Positions 1-9,043 of a DNA stretch of 64,000 nt are shown piece after piece; the first letter of the stretch is position 1; each line of letters opens with the position of its first letter. The notes under the pieces were generated by a model. The model was not told where the DNA came from. It searched no databases and saw nothing but the letters and a program-made list of their open reading frames with translations. The stretch lies in the NCBI GenBank assembly GCA_021776465.1, contig JAJFFU010000222.1:23404-87403 (forward strand). Direction: 5' to 3'. Made by a program: the position numbers and the translations under genes. This DNA is from Parvularculaceae bacterium. Lineage in GTDB: Bacteria > Pseudomonadota > Alphaproteobacteria > Caulobacterales > Parvularculaceae.

Positions 1-1
1 A

Positions 2-247
2 GGCGTCATTCAGGACGAACCGACGCCGATCAGGTTCCGGCTCGAAGTCAACAAGGACGCGATCAGGTTTGAAGCGACTAATCCGTTTGACCCGCGCTCC
101 ATGGGCGACACGCATGGCGGCGGGATCGGTCTTGAAAACCTGACCGGGCGTCTGCAACTGCTGTACCCCCATCGCCACACCTTAACAGTTGATCCCGGAA
201 ACAGCATCTTCAATGTAACGCTTACTGTCGACGGAGATCCGTCATAA
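2..247 (+). CDS. sensor histidine kinase, C-terminal fragment (LytS/AlgZ-type)
   Basis: Open from the window edge; contains GGGIGLENLTGRLQLLY, the G-box typical of LytS-type HATPase domains; stop at 245-247; followed directly by a LytTR regulator. Confidence 0.8.
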   Translation, partial: GVIQDEPTPIRFRLEVNKDAIRFEATNPFDPRSMGDTHGGGIGLENLTGRLQLLYPHRHTLTVDPGNSIFNVTLTVDGDPS

Positions 248-249
248 CA

Positions 250-939
250 GTGCGCTGCTTCATCCTTGAAGATCAGGCGCCGGCGCGGCGCATTCTGCAA
301 AATTATATTACCCGCCTTTCGGGCTTTGAAATTACTGGCAGTGCGGCGATGCCGTCCGCCGCCTCAGAGATGCTGGAGAATGAAACCATAGATATCTTAT
401 TCCTGGATCTTGGCCTGCCGCAAATAGATGGTTTTGCGTTCCTTGAAAGGCTTGAAGCGCCGCCTGTTGTGATCGTCACAACCGCCTTTGCCGATAGGGC
501 AGTTGACGGATTTGCGCACGGCGTCGCGGACTACCTCGTGAAACCTTTCGCCTTCGACCGGTTTAAGCAAGCGACAGACCGCGCCCTGTTAGCGATGCGC
601 GCACGCCAGGACGACACCATAATCGCGATCCCTGTGGATCGCGGCGTCCGGGAATTTATTTCCACGAAAAACATCGCTTCACTATCGGCGGACGGCGACT
701 ATGTAAGAATAACGACAACAAACAATCAGCTGCACACATTGGGACCGCTCGGAAAGTGGGAGACGAAGTTACCCTCCCCGCCATTTGTCCGTACACACCG
801 CAGCCATCTTGTGAACATTGACTTTGTCGAAAGCATCGGCGGCGGGAGCGTCACCACTCTCGGCGAAACGCTGTCAATCGGTTCAACTTACAAATCCAAT
901 CTGATGCGCATGCTTAAAATAAAAACCGGGCCCACCTGA
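250..939 (+). CDS. LytTR-family two-component response regulator
   Basis: N-terminal REC domain (LDLGLPQIDGFAFLERL, KPF) and C-terminal LytTR domain (FVRTHRSHLVNIDFVESI); GTG start. Confidence 0.9.
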   Translation: MRCFILEDQAPARRILQNYITRLSGFEITGSAAMPSAASEMLENETIDILFLDLGLPQIDGFAFLERLEAPPVVIVTTAFADRAVDGFAHGVADYLVKPFAFDRFKQATDRALLAMRARQDDTIIAIPVDRGVREFISTKNIASLSADGDYVRITTTNNQLHTLGPLGKWETKLPSPPFVRTHRSHLVNIDFVESIGGGSVTTLGETLSIGSTYKSNLMRMLKIKTGPT

Positions 940-994
940 GCGTCGCCGTCCGCCTGAAATAGGGACAACTAAGTCGTTCAATGCGGACGCAAAC

Positions 995-1013
995 GCGAGG
1001 GAATGAATGGTGG
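995..1013 (+). repeat. left copy of imperfect 19-bp direct repeat, candidate attL
   Basis: gcgagggaatgaatggtgg vs gcgcggaaatgaatggtgg at 34157-34175 (17/19); the other copy overlaps the tRNA-Tyr 3' end. Confidence 0.5.
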
Positions 1014-1060
1014 TGTGCGCAGTCTCGGTCGAACCGGTCTCTGTCGACAATTCGCTGTTT

Positions 1061-1199
1061 ACAGGGAATTTACAGGGAAATCCGCCGTATTTCCCGTGAA
1101 CACTCCAATTTCGCTCCAGTTAGCTGTTAGTTTACTGCAGGTTAGTGGCGAATTCCCTGCTCTGCAGTAACAGGGAACGAATGGCGCCGGAACAGGGAA
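1061..1199. repeat. cluster of ACAGGGAA repeats
   Basis: acagggaa at 1061-1068, 1072-1079, 1170-1177 and 1192-1199, plus an inverted ttccctg near 1152-1158. Confidence 0.7.
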
Positions 1200-1404
1200 A
1201 CATCTGTCTCGAGCAGGCAATTCAACCGCACAACTTCGAGTTTTTTGGTTCATTGATTTTTACCGACAATTTCCGGTGGAAGCACATGCCGTGCGGGGAA
1301 AACTCATTTTTCTCAACGGCTTAGATATCTGCTATAATCGGACCGAATCAAATTCGGGGCGTTGTCATGAGACAAATGAGGAGTAGCGGAAAGAAGACAA
1401 GGAG

Positions 1405-2709
1405 TTGCCCCAAATGCGTGACAAACAAATTGAATACCTATCCCCTGACACCCTAAAGCCGTCGCCGCGCAATGCGCGCACACATTCCAATAAACAAGTC
1501 CATCAAATCGCTGCATCGATCCGTGCATTCGGCTTCGTAGCCCCGGTGCTAATCGACGAGGACGGCAAAATACTCGCTGGACACGGTCGTGTTGCTGCCG
1601 CCAAAGAGCTTGGCTTAGAATCTATCCCCTGTCGGCGCGTCGGGCATTTGTCCCCGGCGCAAAAGCGCGCATACGCCCTCGCCGACAATAAGATTGCGCT
1701 CAATGCGAGCTGGGACGAACAACTTCTTGCCGAAGAATTAGATGAGCTCGCAAGTCTCACGCTTGATTTCGACATCGAGACCACGGGATTTTCGATTCCG
1801 GAAATTGACCTGATGGTAGATGGACTTGCCCCAGAAGAACCGGGCGACCCAACCGACGATGAGCTTGGCAGTGATGGCCCTCGCCGTTGCCAACCTGGGG
1901 AACTTTGGGCGCTTGGCCCACACCGGCTTATTTGTGGCGATGCGTTGGAGAAAACCGTTGTCGAAATACTGATGGACGGCGAAGACGCGCGTATGGTCTT
2001 CACCGATCCGCCCTACAATGTCGCTATAGACGGTCATGTTTGCGGCTCAGGCAAGATTAAACATCGCGAATTCGCGATGGCGTCAGGAGAAATGACCGCA
2101 CAGGAATTTACCTCCTTTCTCGAAAGGGCGTTCCAAAATCTTTCCTATCACAGCGTCGCTGGAGCCATTCATTTCATCTGCATGGATTGGCGACATATGG
2201 ACGAAATCCTTAAGGCCGGTTCCAGCGTTTATTCGGAACTTAAGAACCTCATTGTTTGGGCGAAAGACAATGGCGGCATGGGGACATTCTATCGCTCGCG
2301 CCATGAATTGATCTTCGCTTACAAATTTGGTGACGCGCCCCACGTCAATGCCTTCGAACTAGGCCAGCATGGGCGCTATAGAACAAATGTTTGGAATTAT
2401 CGCGGCGTCAATACAATGAAGGCGGGCCGGCTGGAGGAGTTGGCGCTTCATCCGACGGTCAAGCCCGTACAAATGATCGCTGACGCCATAAAGGACGTAT
2501 CCGGGCGCGGCGATATCGTTCTCGACCTCTTTGGCGGTTCAGGGTCAACCCTCATCGCCGCCGAAAAGACAGGACGCAGAGCACGGCTTTGCGAAATCGA
2601 CCCACTTTATTGCGATCGCATCATTCGGCGTTGGGAAACATACGCCAATGATGAGGCGGAACAGCTTCTATGCGGTTGGGTCAAATCCGCGACGGAGGCT
2701 GGAAAGTGA
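1405..2709 (+). CDS. ParB/Srx-like N-terminal domain fused to site-specific DNA (adenine/cytosine-N4) methyltransferase
   Basis: N-term KPSPRNARTHSNKQVHQIAASIRAFGFVAPVLIDEDGKILAGHGR (ParB-like); DPPYN and LFGGSGSTLIAAEKTGR methyltransferase motifs. Confidence 0.9.
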   Translation: MPQMRDKQIEYLSPDTLKPSPRNARTHSNKQVHQIAASIRAFGFVAPVLIDEDGKILAGHGRVAAAKELGLESIPCRRVGHLSPAQKRAYALADNKIALNASWDEQLLAEELDELASLTLDFDIETTGFSIPEIDLMVDGLAPEEPGDPTDDELGSDGPRRCQPGELWALGPHRLICGDALEKTVVEILMDGEDARMVFTDPPYNVAIDGHVCGSGKIKHREFAMASGEMTAQEFTSFLERAFQNLSYHSVAGAIHFICMDWRHMDEILKAGSSVYSELKNLIVWAKDNGGMGTFYRSRHELIFAYKFGDAPHVNAFELGQHGRYRTNVWNYRGVNTMKAGRLEELALHPTVKPVQMIADAIKDVSGRGDIVLDLFGGSGSTLIAAEKTGRRARLCEIDPLYCDRIIRRWETYANDEAEQLLCGWVKSATEAGK

Positions 2710-3422
2710 ATGACGATCAAAACGATACATACAAGAAATTAAGGAAGGCGCCGCCTGCAACGGACAAGTCCTACAACGTCGGTTATGGCAAGCCGCCGGT
2801 CGCTACGCGTTTCAAGAAAGGGCGATCTGGCAACCCGCGCGGGCGCCCAAAAGGTTCAAAAAATCAACGCCCGATAGCATTCGAACAACGTTTGCACAAA
2901 ATTATTCTAAACGAAGCCTATCGCAGCATAGACGTCAATGAGGGCGGAAAGACGGTGACATACGATATGGCCGAGGCTGTCATGCGATCAATCGCGGTCA
3001 ACGCCGCCAAAGGCCGCGTAAGGGCGCAAGAGCTTTTCTTGAAGATCTTGGAACATGTTGAGCAAAAAGCGCAATCCGATCACTTTGAAATGTTAGAAGG
3101 CGCGATCGACTATAAACGTCTCTGGACGAAAGAATTTTCTAACCGCCAACGTACCGGTCGATCAGGCGAAATGCCGCCGATTCATCCTGACGACGTGTAT
3201 ATTGGCTATCGAAACGGCGTCGTTCGCCTCGCCCACACTGAATCCGAAAGGAAATTATTTGCTTTAATGCAGGAGGCAAGGCCTAGCTTACAGTCTGAAA
3301 TCGTGAATTTGAGAGCCGAACTTGCGTGTGAACCTGACCCCGTAACCCGAAAAGATATTGAAACCGAAATTAGCGAAAATATGAAAGCACTAAATCTCAT
3401 CGATCAGATTTTACCAGAATGA
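2706..3422 (+). CDS. DUF5681 domain-containing protein
   Basis: YNVGYGKPPVATRFKKGRSGNPRGRPKGSKN signature; GTG start overlaps the stop of the upstream methyltransferase. Confidence 0.8.
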   Translation: MNDDQNDTYKKLRKAPPATDKSYNVGYGKPPVATRFKKGRSGNPRGRPKGSKNQRPIAFEQRLHKIILNEAYRSIDVNEGGKTVTYDMAEAVMRSIAVNAAKGRVRAQELFLKILEHVEQKAQSDHFEMLEGAIDYKRLWTKEFSNRQRTGRSGEMPPIHPDDVYIGYRNGVVRLAHTESERKLFALMQEARPSLQSEIVNLRAELACEPDPVTRKDIETEISENMKALNLIDQILPE

Positions 3423-3989
3423 CTGACTCTCTTGTCCATACCTGGACTTCTCTCTGCCTACGACCAAGTCTGGCACTGGTGATCGGACAGGCTGAAAAGA
3501 CGTAATTTGTTGCCCTAGCGGGGGGCGCGCCGCGATCATTGCGGCGGAAAGCATAAACCCAGGCCGCGCCTCGGCTGCCCGAGCACAATGTTTTGACGCG
3601 ACGAACAGCGGCGGCGCCCGCAGTTCCAACAGAATTAAATACCAAAGCGGTTATGGCGCAGCCGCCCGGCACTATTCGCCCCGCCTTCCGTTCCGCCGCC
3701 TCCGCTGTCCCGAGGGGAATTCATAAAGATATCGCTAGGCGTTAGCCTCGTGTCGTAATTTCGTTCGAAGAGCTAATGAGCGAATTATAGGAAAACCGGT
3801 TCGGTGGTGCGTAAAATTCGTTTGCTGATGAATTGTCGTGATTTCAATATTAGAAATTCAAGATGGATTAAGTTTAGTGCTGGCTATCCTGCGGATAGCT
3901 ATGCCTTCGCTCGCCGCAATCTAGTTTTCGACCCAAAATCATCGAATCCGACAAATTGGCGCGGCGGTGGGCAAATCAAACATATAATT

Positions 3990-4796
3990 TTAGCCAGCCA
4001 GAAAATATCCCGCTGTTGATCCGCCATCGAGGCGATAAAAAACGCCGTTTGCGAACGCGGCCTCTGCCGATGTCAGGTGCGCGACGGCGTCGGCGACCTC
4101 CGAAGGCTTTGCGAACCGTCCAAGCGGAATCGATTTTTTAAAAAATTCGATTTCTTCAGATGTGGCCGAAGACAGTAGTTCGTCAGCCATAGGCGTCTCT
4201 ACGAATGCCGGGCAAACGGCATGGCTACGCACGCCCTCCGGGCCATAATCTAGAGCCATGCATTTTATAAGGCCGTGTACGGCATGTTTAGATGTTGCGT
4301 AAGCTGCAAATCCCTGCGCGCCCTGCACCCCGGCATCCGAACTGATCGCTACGAACGCACCTTTTGTCTTCACAAGCTCGGGCATGACCGCGCGCGCAAG
4401 ATAGTAGGCGCCATGTAAATTTGTGTCGATAATGCGGTGCCACTCTTCCGGATCGGTAGTTGTCAACGTACCCGTCGAAGCAACGCCTGCAGACGCCACC
4501 GCCGTTTCAATACCGCCAAACTCTTCCACGAATCTGGCTACAACTCGGTTCACGCTGTCCATATCGGTAATGTCGACAGTTCCGACCCACGGAACCCCGC
4601 CCGCCGCCTTCACCTCGTCAGCGACCTGCTCAGCTTTTGCTTCGCTGCGCCCTAATATTGCGACAACGGCGCCGCGCTGGCCGAGGCGAGCTGCGATTGT
4701 GCGCCCAATGCCTGAAGTTGCGCCGCTCACGACTGCGCGCTCCACTCCATTTTGTAGCGGTGACGTCATATTATTCGAACCACTTTTCCATCGCAT
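3990..4796 (-). CDS. SDR family oxidoreductase
   Basis: VVSGATSGIGRTIAARLG and YATSKHA motifs. Confidence 0.9.
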   Translation of the reverse strand: MRWKSGSNNMTSPLQNGVERAVVSGATSGIGRTIAARLGQRGAVVAILGRSEAKAEQVADEVKAAGGVPWVGTVDITDMDSVNRVVARFVEEFGGIETAVASAGVASTGTLTTTDPEEWHRIIDTNLHGAYYLARAVMPELVKTKGAFVAISSDAGVQGAQGFAAYATSKHAVHGLIKCMALDYGPEGVRSHAVCPAFVETPMADELLSSATSEEIEFFKKSIPLGRFAKPSEVADAVAHLTSAEAAFANGVFYRLDGGSTAGYFLAG

Positions 4797-5256
4797 AAGC
4801 TAACGATTGTGTTTCGAAGCAAATTAGTTCCCGGTATCCGTCGGCTAGCTGCCATGTACCCGACCACCCCTTCGGTGCAACAAACGCATCGCCCTTGTTG
4901 AAGACTTCCTTAGTCCCATCAAGAGACGTGAGTGTGGCTGTGCCGTTGAGGATCACAACATGTTCGTCATATGGCAAGTCGATAAATTTCAACAAACCGT
5001 CATCGGCATCATAAACCATGCAGCTTAGTTTTTCGCCTGTAAACCATTCGACGACCCGGTGCGTTTTAACGGGCCGCACCTGCATAGAGGCAGGCCATGG
5101 AGCGAGGTCAGGAATATCTTCTCCTTCCATATATTTTCGATCAAGTCGAACGGGACGGAGTTTTGCTGATTCCAGCCCTCTCACATCGGAGGCGGTCGCC
5201 ATATCAGTACGCTCGTCATTTTCCGGGGGCGTTGATTCTTCGGTCACAATGATCAC
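4771..5256 (-). CDS. cupin domain-containing protein
   Basis: Single-domain cupin-like pattern (YDEHVVILNGTATLTSLDGTKEVFNKGDAFVAPKGWSGTW). Confidence 0.8.
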   Translation of the reverse strand: MIIVTEESTPPENDERTDMATASDVRGLESAKLRPVRLDRKYMEGEDIPDLAPWPASMQVRPVKTHRVVEWFTGEKLSCMVYDADDGLLKFIDLPYDEHVVILNGTATLTSLDGTKEVFNKGDAFVAPKGWSGTWQLADGYRELICFETQSLAYAMEKWFE

Positions 5257-5265
5257 TCCATTTTC

Positions 5266-6165
5266 TCATTTAAACAGTTCGCAGTTTTCCTTGATATAAT
5301 CGCGCACGGTTATTTGCGGTCGGCCAAGCAGCCGAGCCACGGTTTCGCTGTGCTCTACCCCATCATAGGCTTGGGTTTCATGCTCGAAGTATGTCATCAA
5401 TACGTCGAAAGATTCGCCCATTGCGTCGCGCAGCGGACCATCATCGTCGACATATTGCACTTCCTCACCCAGCTCATCGCTTAATAGCCCCGCGATTGCC
5501 GGGTAGTTGAACCGTTCGGAAGCCGTCAGAATGTATTCTTTGCCAATGTGCTCACTTGCTGGCGTTGTGAGCAAGAGCGCCGCTACATCCGCAATATCCA
5601 CTTCCGATATCCACATACGGTTTGCATCGGTCACCGCAGGCATCACCAGCCGCCGGCGTACTTTGACTTCAGGCGCAAGGAACCAGGGAAGGTTGAACAT
5701 TATCCAGCCCGGCACATTGATATAGGTAACCGGAAGACCGCTCGCATCCAGTAAAGGTTTGGCGATAACGTGGAGGTTCGCACCACAGCGTGTATCCAGG
5801 AATCGTGGCGTCAGCTTTTCTGCCGTCAATCCCGGCGGAATTGCGATTAGTCGAACGATCTGCTCAATGGAGCCAACCGATTTTGCTGCACGAATAATGT
5901 TAGGTGTCACGACATTTTCGTCCGTGACGAAGTCGGGTGTCACAACGAGTATCCGACTGACCCCCTGCATGGCTTGGGTCAGGCTCGCCTCATCATGCCA
6001 ATCCGCCAGGACGGTCTCAGCATCCGGGAACCGCTCGGACAATGAAGCGAGACCGGCTTCACGGCTAGTGGCAAGGCGAAGTCGGCTAACGTCATTTTTT
6101 GATAACCGCTCAACAGTAAGGCCGCCAATATTGCCTGTCGCGCCAAGAACTAGAATTTTGTTCAT
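5266..6165 (-). CDS. NmrA-like NAD(P)-binding protein
   Basis: ILVLGATGNIGGLTVERL Rossmann motif; NmrA-like overall layout. Confidence 0.85.
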   Translation of the reverse strand: MNKILVLGATGNIGGLTVERLSKNDVSRLRLATSREAGLASLSERFPDAETVLADWHDEASLTQAMQGVSRILVVTPDFVTDENVVTPNIIRAAKSVGSIEQIVRLIAIPPGLTAEKLTPRFLDTRCGANLHVIAKPLLDASGLPVTYINVPGWIMFNLPWFLAPEVKVRRRLVMPAVTDANRMWISEVDIADVAALLLTTPASEHIGKEYILTASERFNYPAIAGLLSDELGEEVQYVDDDGPLRDAMGESFDVLMTYFEHETQAYDGVEHSETVARLLGRPQITVRDYIKENCELFK

Positions 6166-6197
6166 TTCAAGTACAGTTCCTCAATTTAATAATCTGC

Positions 6198-7100
6198 CTA
6201 CGGATTACGAAGCTGTTCAAAAACGGCAGCAAGTTCGCTCTGCCCGTGGCCGTCGGCTGCAGCTTGCTTCAGATATCCGAGGACAAGTTCGTTCCAGCGC
6301 GGGTTGACGCCTGCATCCTTCGCGGCCTGCAACGTGATCTGCAATCCAGGAATCCATGCATCAAGAGGCGCTCCATCGCCCTTATAGGTATAGTCTCGCT
6401 GTTCGATCATCTCGATGCTAGACCGCATTGTAGAAAGAAGCAGTCCCGGAATAATGCTGCTTTCCACCATGTCGAGATAGGTACGTAACGGAGCCCCTTC
6501 CGCGTGACAGATGGCGGCGCCCTGCAAAAACGCCAAGCTGGCGCCGGTCACTACTGTCCCGGCAAGCGAAAGGTCGAGAGCAGCGGCGCTGCCGATCTGT
6601 TCACTGACATAAACCGCCTGGCCTGTAAGCGTCTTGAGGGCTGGTTGAAATGCATCAAATGCCGCACGCGGCCCCGAATAGAGAATCGCGCCTTCAGGCG
6701 TCCCGATATGCATCGGGTAAGCCTGGATCGCACCTTCGAGGCAATCAACACTCGCTTTTTTCGTCCAGGCTTCTCCGGCGCGGGCTTCCGCCGGTGTGCG
6801 GGTCGTTAGTTGAACTAGCGTCTTGCCGGATATGGCCTTCGCATTGTCGGGAGTATGCAACAGTTCTGTGAGCGTGGGGTAATCAGCCACACAGGTGATT
6901 ATCAGCGGGCTAGCGATGAGTGCATCGAGAACCGTTTCTGCAATATGGGCACCCTGCGCGGCAAGCCGCTCGGCCTTTGCACGAGAACGGTTCCATACAG
7001 TGATGGCATACCCCTGCTTCAACAAGACACGAGCGAGCGCAGACCCCATTTCGCCGAGGCCAATCACAGTTACTGAATGTTTTTCGTTTTGGCTAACCAT
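6198..7100 (-). CDS. NAD(P)-dependent oxidoreductase, imine-reductase / beta-hydroxyacid dehydrogenase-like
   Basis: VIGLGEMGSALARVLLKQGYAITVWNRS; C-terminal half resembles imine reductases (LEGAIQAYPMHIGTPEGAILYSGP). Confidence 0.75.
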   Translation of the reverse strand: MVSQNEKHSVTVIGLGEMGSALARVLLKQGYAITVWNRSRAKAERLAAQGAHIAETVLDALIASPLIITCVADYPTLTELLHTPDNAKAISGKTLVQLTTRTPAEARAGEAWTKKASVDCLEGAIQAYPMHIGTPEGAILYSGPRAAFDAFQPALKTLTGQAVYVSEQIGSAAALDLSLAGTVVTGASLAFLQGAAICHAEGAPLRTYLDMVESSIIPGLLLSTMRSSIEMIEQRDYTYKGDGAPLDAWIPGLQITLQAAKDAGVNPRWNELVLGYLKQAAADGHGQSELAAVFEQLRNP

Positions 7101-7122
7101 GAGTTTCCTTTTCCAATGGTTG

Positions 7123-8337
7123 CTAAATTCCGAGCAATGTCACAACGATTGCCGCCGAATCCTCACCCAGAAAACCTCCGCCATTTTCAGCAAGCGCTAT
7201 CCGTGCATCTGCGGTCTGCCGTGGTCCTGCATTGCCCCTGAGCTGCAGCACGAGTTCATGGATTTGCGAAAGGCCGGTTGCCCCAATGGGATGACCTTTG
7301 CGCACCAGACCGCCCGACGTGTTGACAGGAACGCGTCCGCCGATTCGGGTATGCCCGTCGGCAAGCAGCCTAACTCCCTCGCCTTCGCCGCAAAGTCCAA
7401 GCGCTTCATAGTAGATCATTTCTGCGGGTGACGAAGCGTCATGCAGTTCAACGCAGTTGACCTCTCTAGGAGTCACGCCTGCAGCTTCATAAGCTTGACG
7501 TGAAGTCCAGGCGGTCAACTTTTCAGTCCCATCGCTATAGTCATAACCGCTGGCAAGAACAGAACTCAGGATATTAACCGGTTTGGACACACCCAATTCG
7601 CGCGCAGCCTTCGGAGACATTATGACTGCCGCCGCCGCGCCATCGGCAAGCGGCGAACACATAGTAAGTGTTAGCGGGGCAATGATAGGCGCAGCAGCCA
7701 ATACATCTTCAACAGACAGGACCTCGCGGAACTGCGCATTTGGATTGAGACTGCCGTGTATACTGTTCTTGGCGGAAATCGCTGCGAAATCTCGCGCGGT
7801 TGCACCGCTCTTCTGCATGTAATCACGCGCAAGACGGGCATAAATATCCATAAACACCGAGCGGGATTGGCCAGCACCCTCCGCATCGGCGCCATCGTTC
7901 AATATGAATTCGTCAAGCGCTTCGGGGTGTTCAACATCGGCACAGCCAGCAAAAACCGAAAATACTTTTTTCTTGTCAGGACTGTAAAGCTTCTCGACCC
8001 CAAACGCGAGAACCACATCATACGCACCAAGCGTGACCATAGAGGCGGCCTGTTGAAACGCAGTTGACGCAGTCGCACAAGCGTTTTCGACATTCACTAC
8101 AGGCATCCGTTCAATTCCCAAGCCACGAAGAATTGCTTGGCCGGCTATACAGACTTGGCCGGTGATAATCGGAGCCGCGGCATTGCCTGCCCAAACCGCC
8201 TGGATTTTCGAGGCCTCCACCCCTGCATCGTCCAGCGCCTGACCGATCGCCTCATGCGCGAGGCTTGAAAGGCTACGATCTAGATGCCGTGCGATCCGCG
8301 TTGTTCCAACGCCGGCGATGACAGCGTTCATTTTCAT
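7123..8337 (-). CDS. thiolase family protein
   Basis: NVENACATASTAFQQA, NTSGGLVRKGHPIGATGLSQIHE and ENGGGFLGED motifs. Confidence 0.9.
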   Translation of the reverse strand: MKMNAVIAGVGTTRIARHLDRSLSSLAHEAIGQALDDAGVEASKIQAVWAGNAAAPIITGQVCIAGQAILRGLGIERMPVVNVENACATASTAFQQAASMVTLGAYDVVLAFGVEKLYSPDKKKVFSVFAGCADVEHPEALDEFILNDGADAEGAGQSRSVFMDIYARLARDYMQKSGATARDFAAISAKNSIHGSLNPNAQFREVLSVEDVLAAAPIIAPLTLTMCSPLADGAAAAVIMSPKAARELGVSKPVNILSSVLASGYDYSDGTEKLTAWTSRQAYEAAGVTPREVNCVELHDASSPAEMIYYEALGLCGEGEGVRLLADGHTRIGGRVPVNTSGGLVRKGHPIGATGLSQIHELVLQLRGNAGPRQTADARIALAENGGGFLGEDSAAIVVTLLGI

Positions 8338-8346
8338 GGCCAGGCT

Positions 8347-9039
8347 CTATGCTCCCGAATAGCGGCCACCATCAAGAACGATGATCGCACCTGTCATGAA
8401 ACCCGCATAAGGAGAAGCCAGAAAAAGGATAGTGGCGGCCATCTCCTCTGCATCGCCGTGGCGCCCAATCGGCGGGAGATCAGATTTCGCCGCTGCCACC
8501 GAGCCTTCCAGCGGTCCGGCACAAAGGCAGTTTGAGCGCACGCCGTCAACGCCGAAGCGCAATGCCTGCATCCTGGTCAGGTTGACGATAGATGCTGCTG
8601 CGGCCGTATAGGCCGATGACCCGGACGGCCCGCCCATCTGTGCGTAGGAAGAAGTTACATTGATGATGTTTCCTTTGCTCGCCTGCAAAGGCGGCAGGGC
8701 GAATTGTGTGCAGAACATGCTTACAGCCAGTGCGCCGTCGATAGTTGCATCCCAATCATCGGGCGTGATCTGTTCAAAGGGCTTGTCCTCGCGAAAATCT
8801 GCAGCATTGACAAGTACATCCAGACCGCCGAGCGCCGTAAGGGCGCCGTCCACGACTCGTTTACACCCTTCCGCTGTATAGAGATCTCCCGTGAATTCGG
8901 TCGCTCTGTCGGTCGGCGCACCATGCACCGCAACCGATGCGCCGTGCTCTACGAAAGCGCGGGCCACTGCTGAAGCGATCGGCTTATCGACGCCGGTAAC
9001 AAAAACCCGTTTGCCCGTGAAACTCATCTCCATTTTCAT
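8347..9039 (-). CDS. SDR family oxidoreductase
   Basis: VFVTGVDKPIASAVARAF, INVTSSYAQMGGPSGSSAYTAAAAS. Confidence 0.85.
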   Translation of the reverse strand: MKMEMSFTGKRVFVTGVDKPIASAVARAFVEHGASVAVHGAPTDRATEFTGDLYTAEGCKRVVDGALTALGGLDVLVNAADFREDKPFEQITPDDWDATIDGALAVSMFCTQFALPPLQASKGNIINVTSSYAQMGGPSGSSAYTAAAASIVNLTRMQALRFGVDGVRSNCLCAGPLEGSVAAAKSDLPPIGRHGDAEEMAATILFLASPYAGFMTGAIIVLDGGRYSGA

Positions 9040-9043
9040 TGTA

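Noticed and set aside
1001-1040. Possible degenerate tRNA fragment at the left repeat (gaatgaatggtgg...tcggtcgaacc)
   Set aside because: Only the CCA-end hexamer and a GGTCGAACC-like string match, with wrong spacing and no stems; better treated as the att repeat alone.
1503-2003. 166-aa minus-strand ORF opposite the ParB-methyltransferase gene
   Set aside because: Antisense shadow ORF; low-complexity Ser-rich translation, while the plus frame has clear domain motifs.
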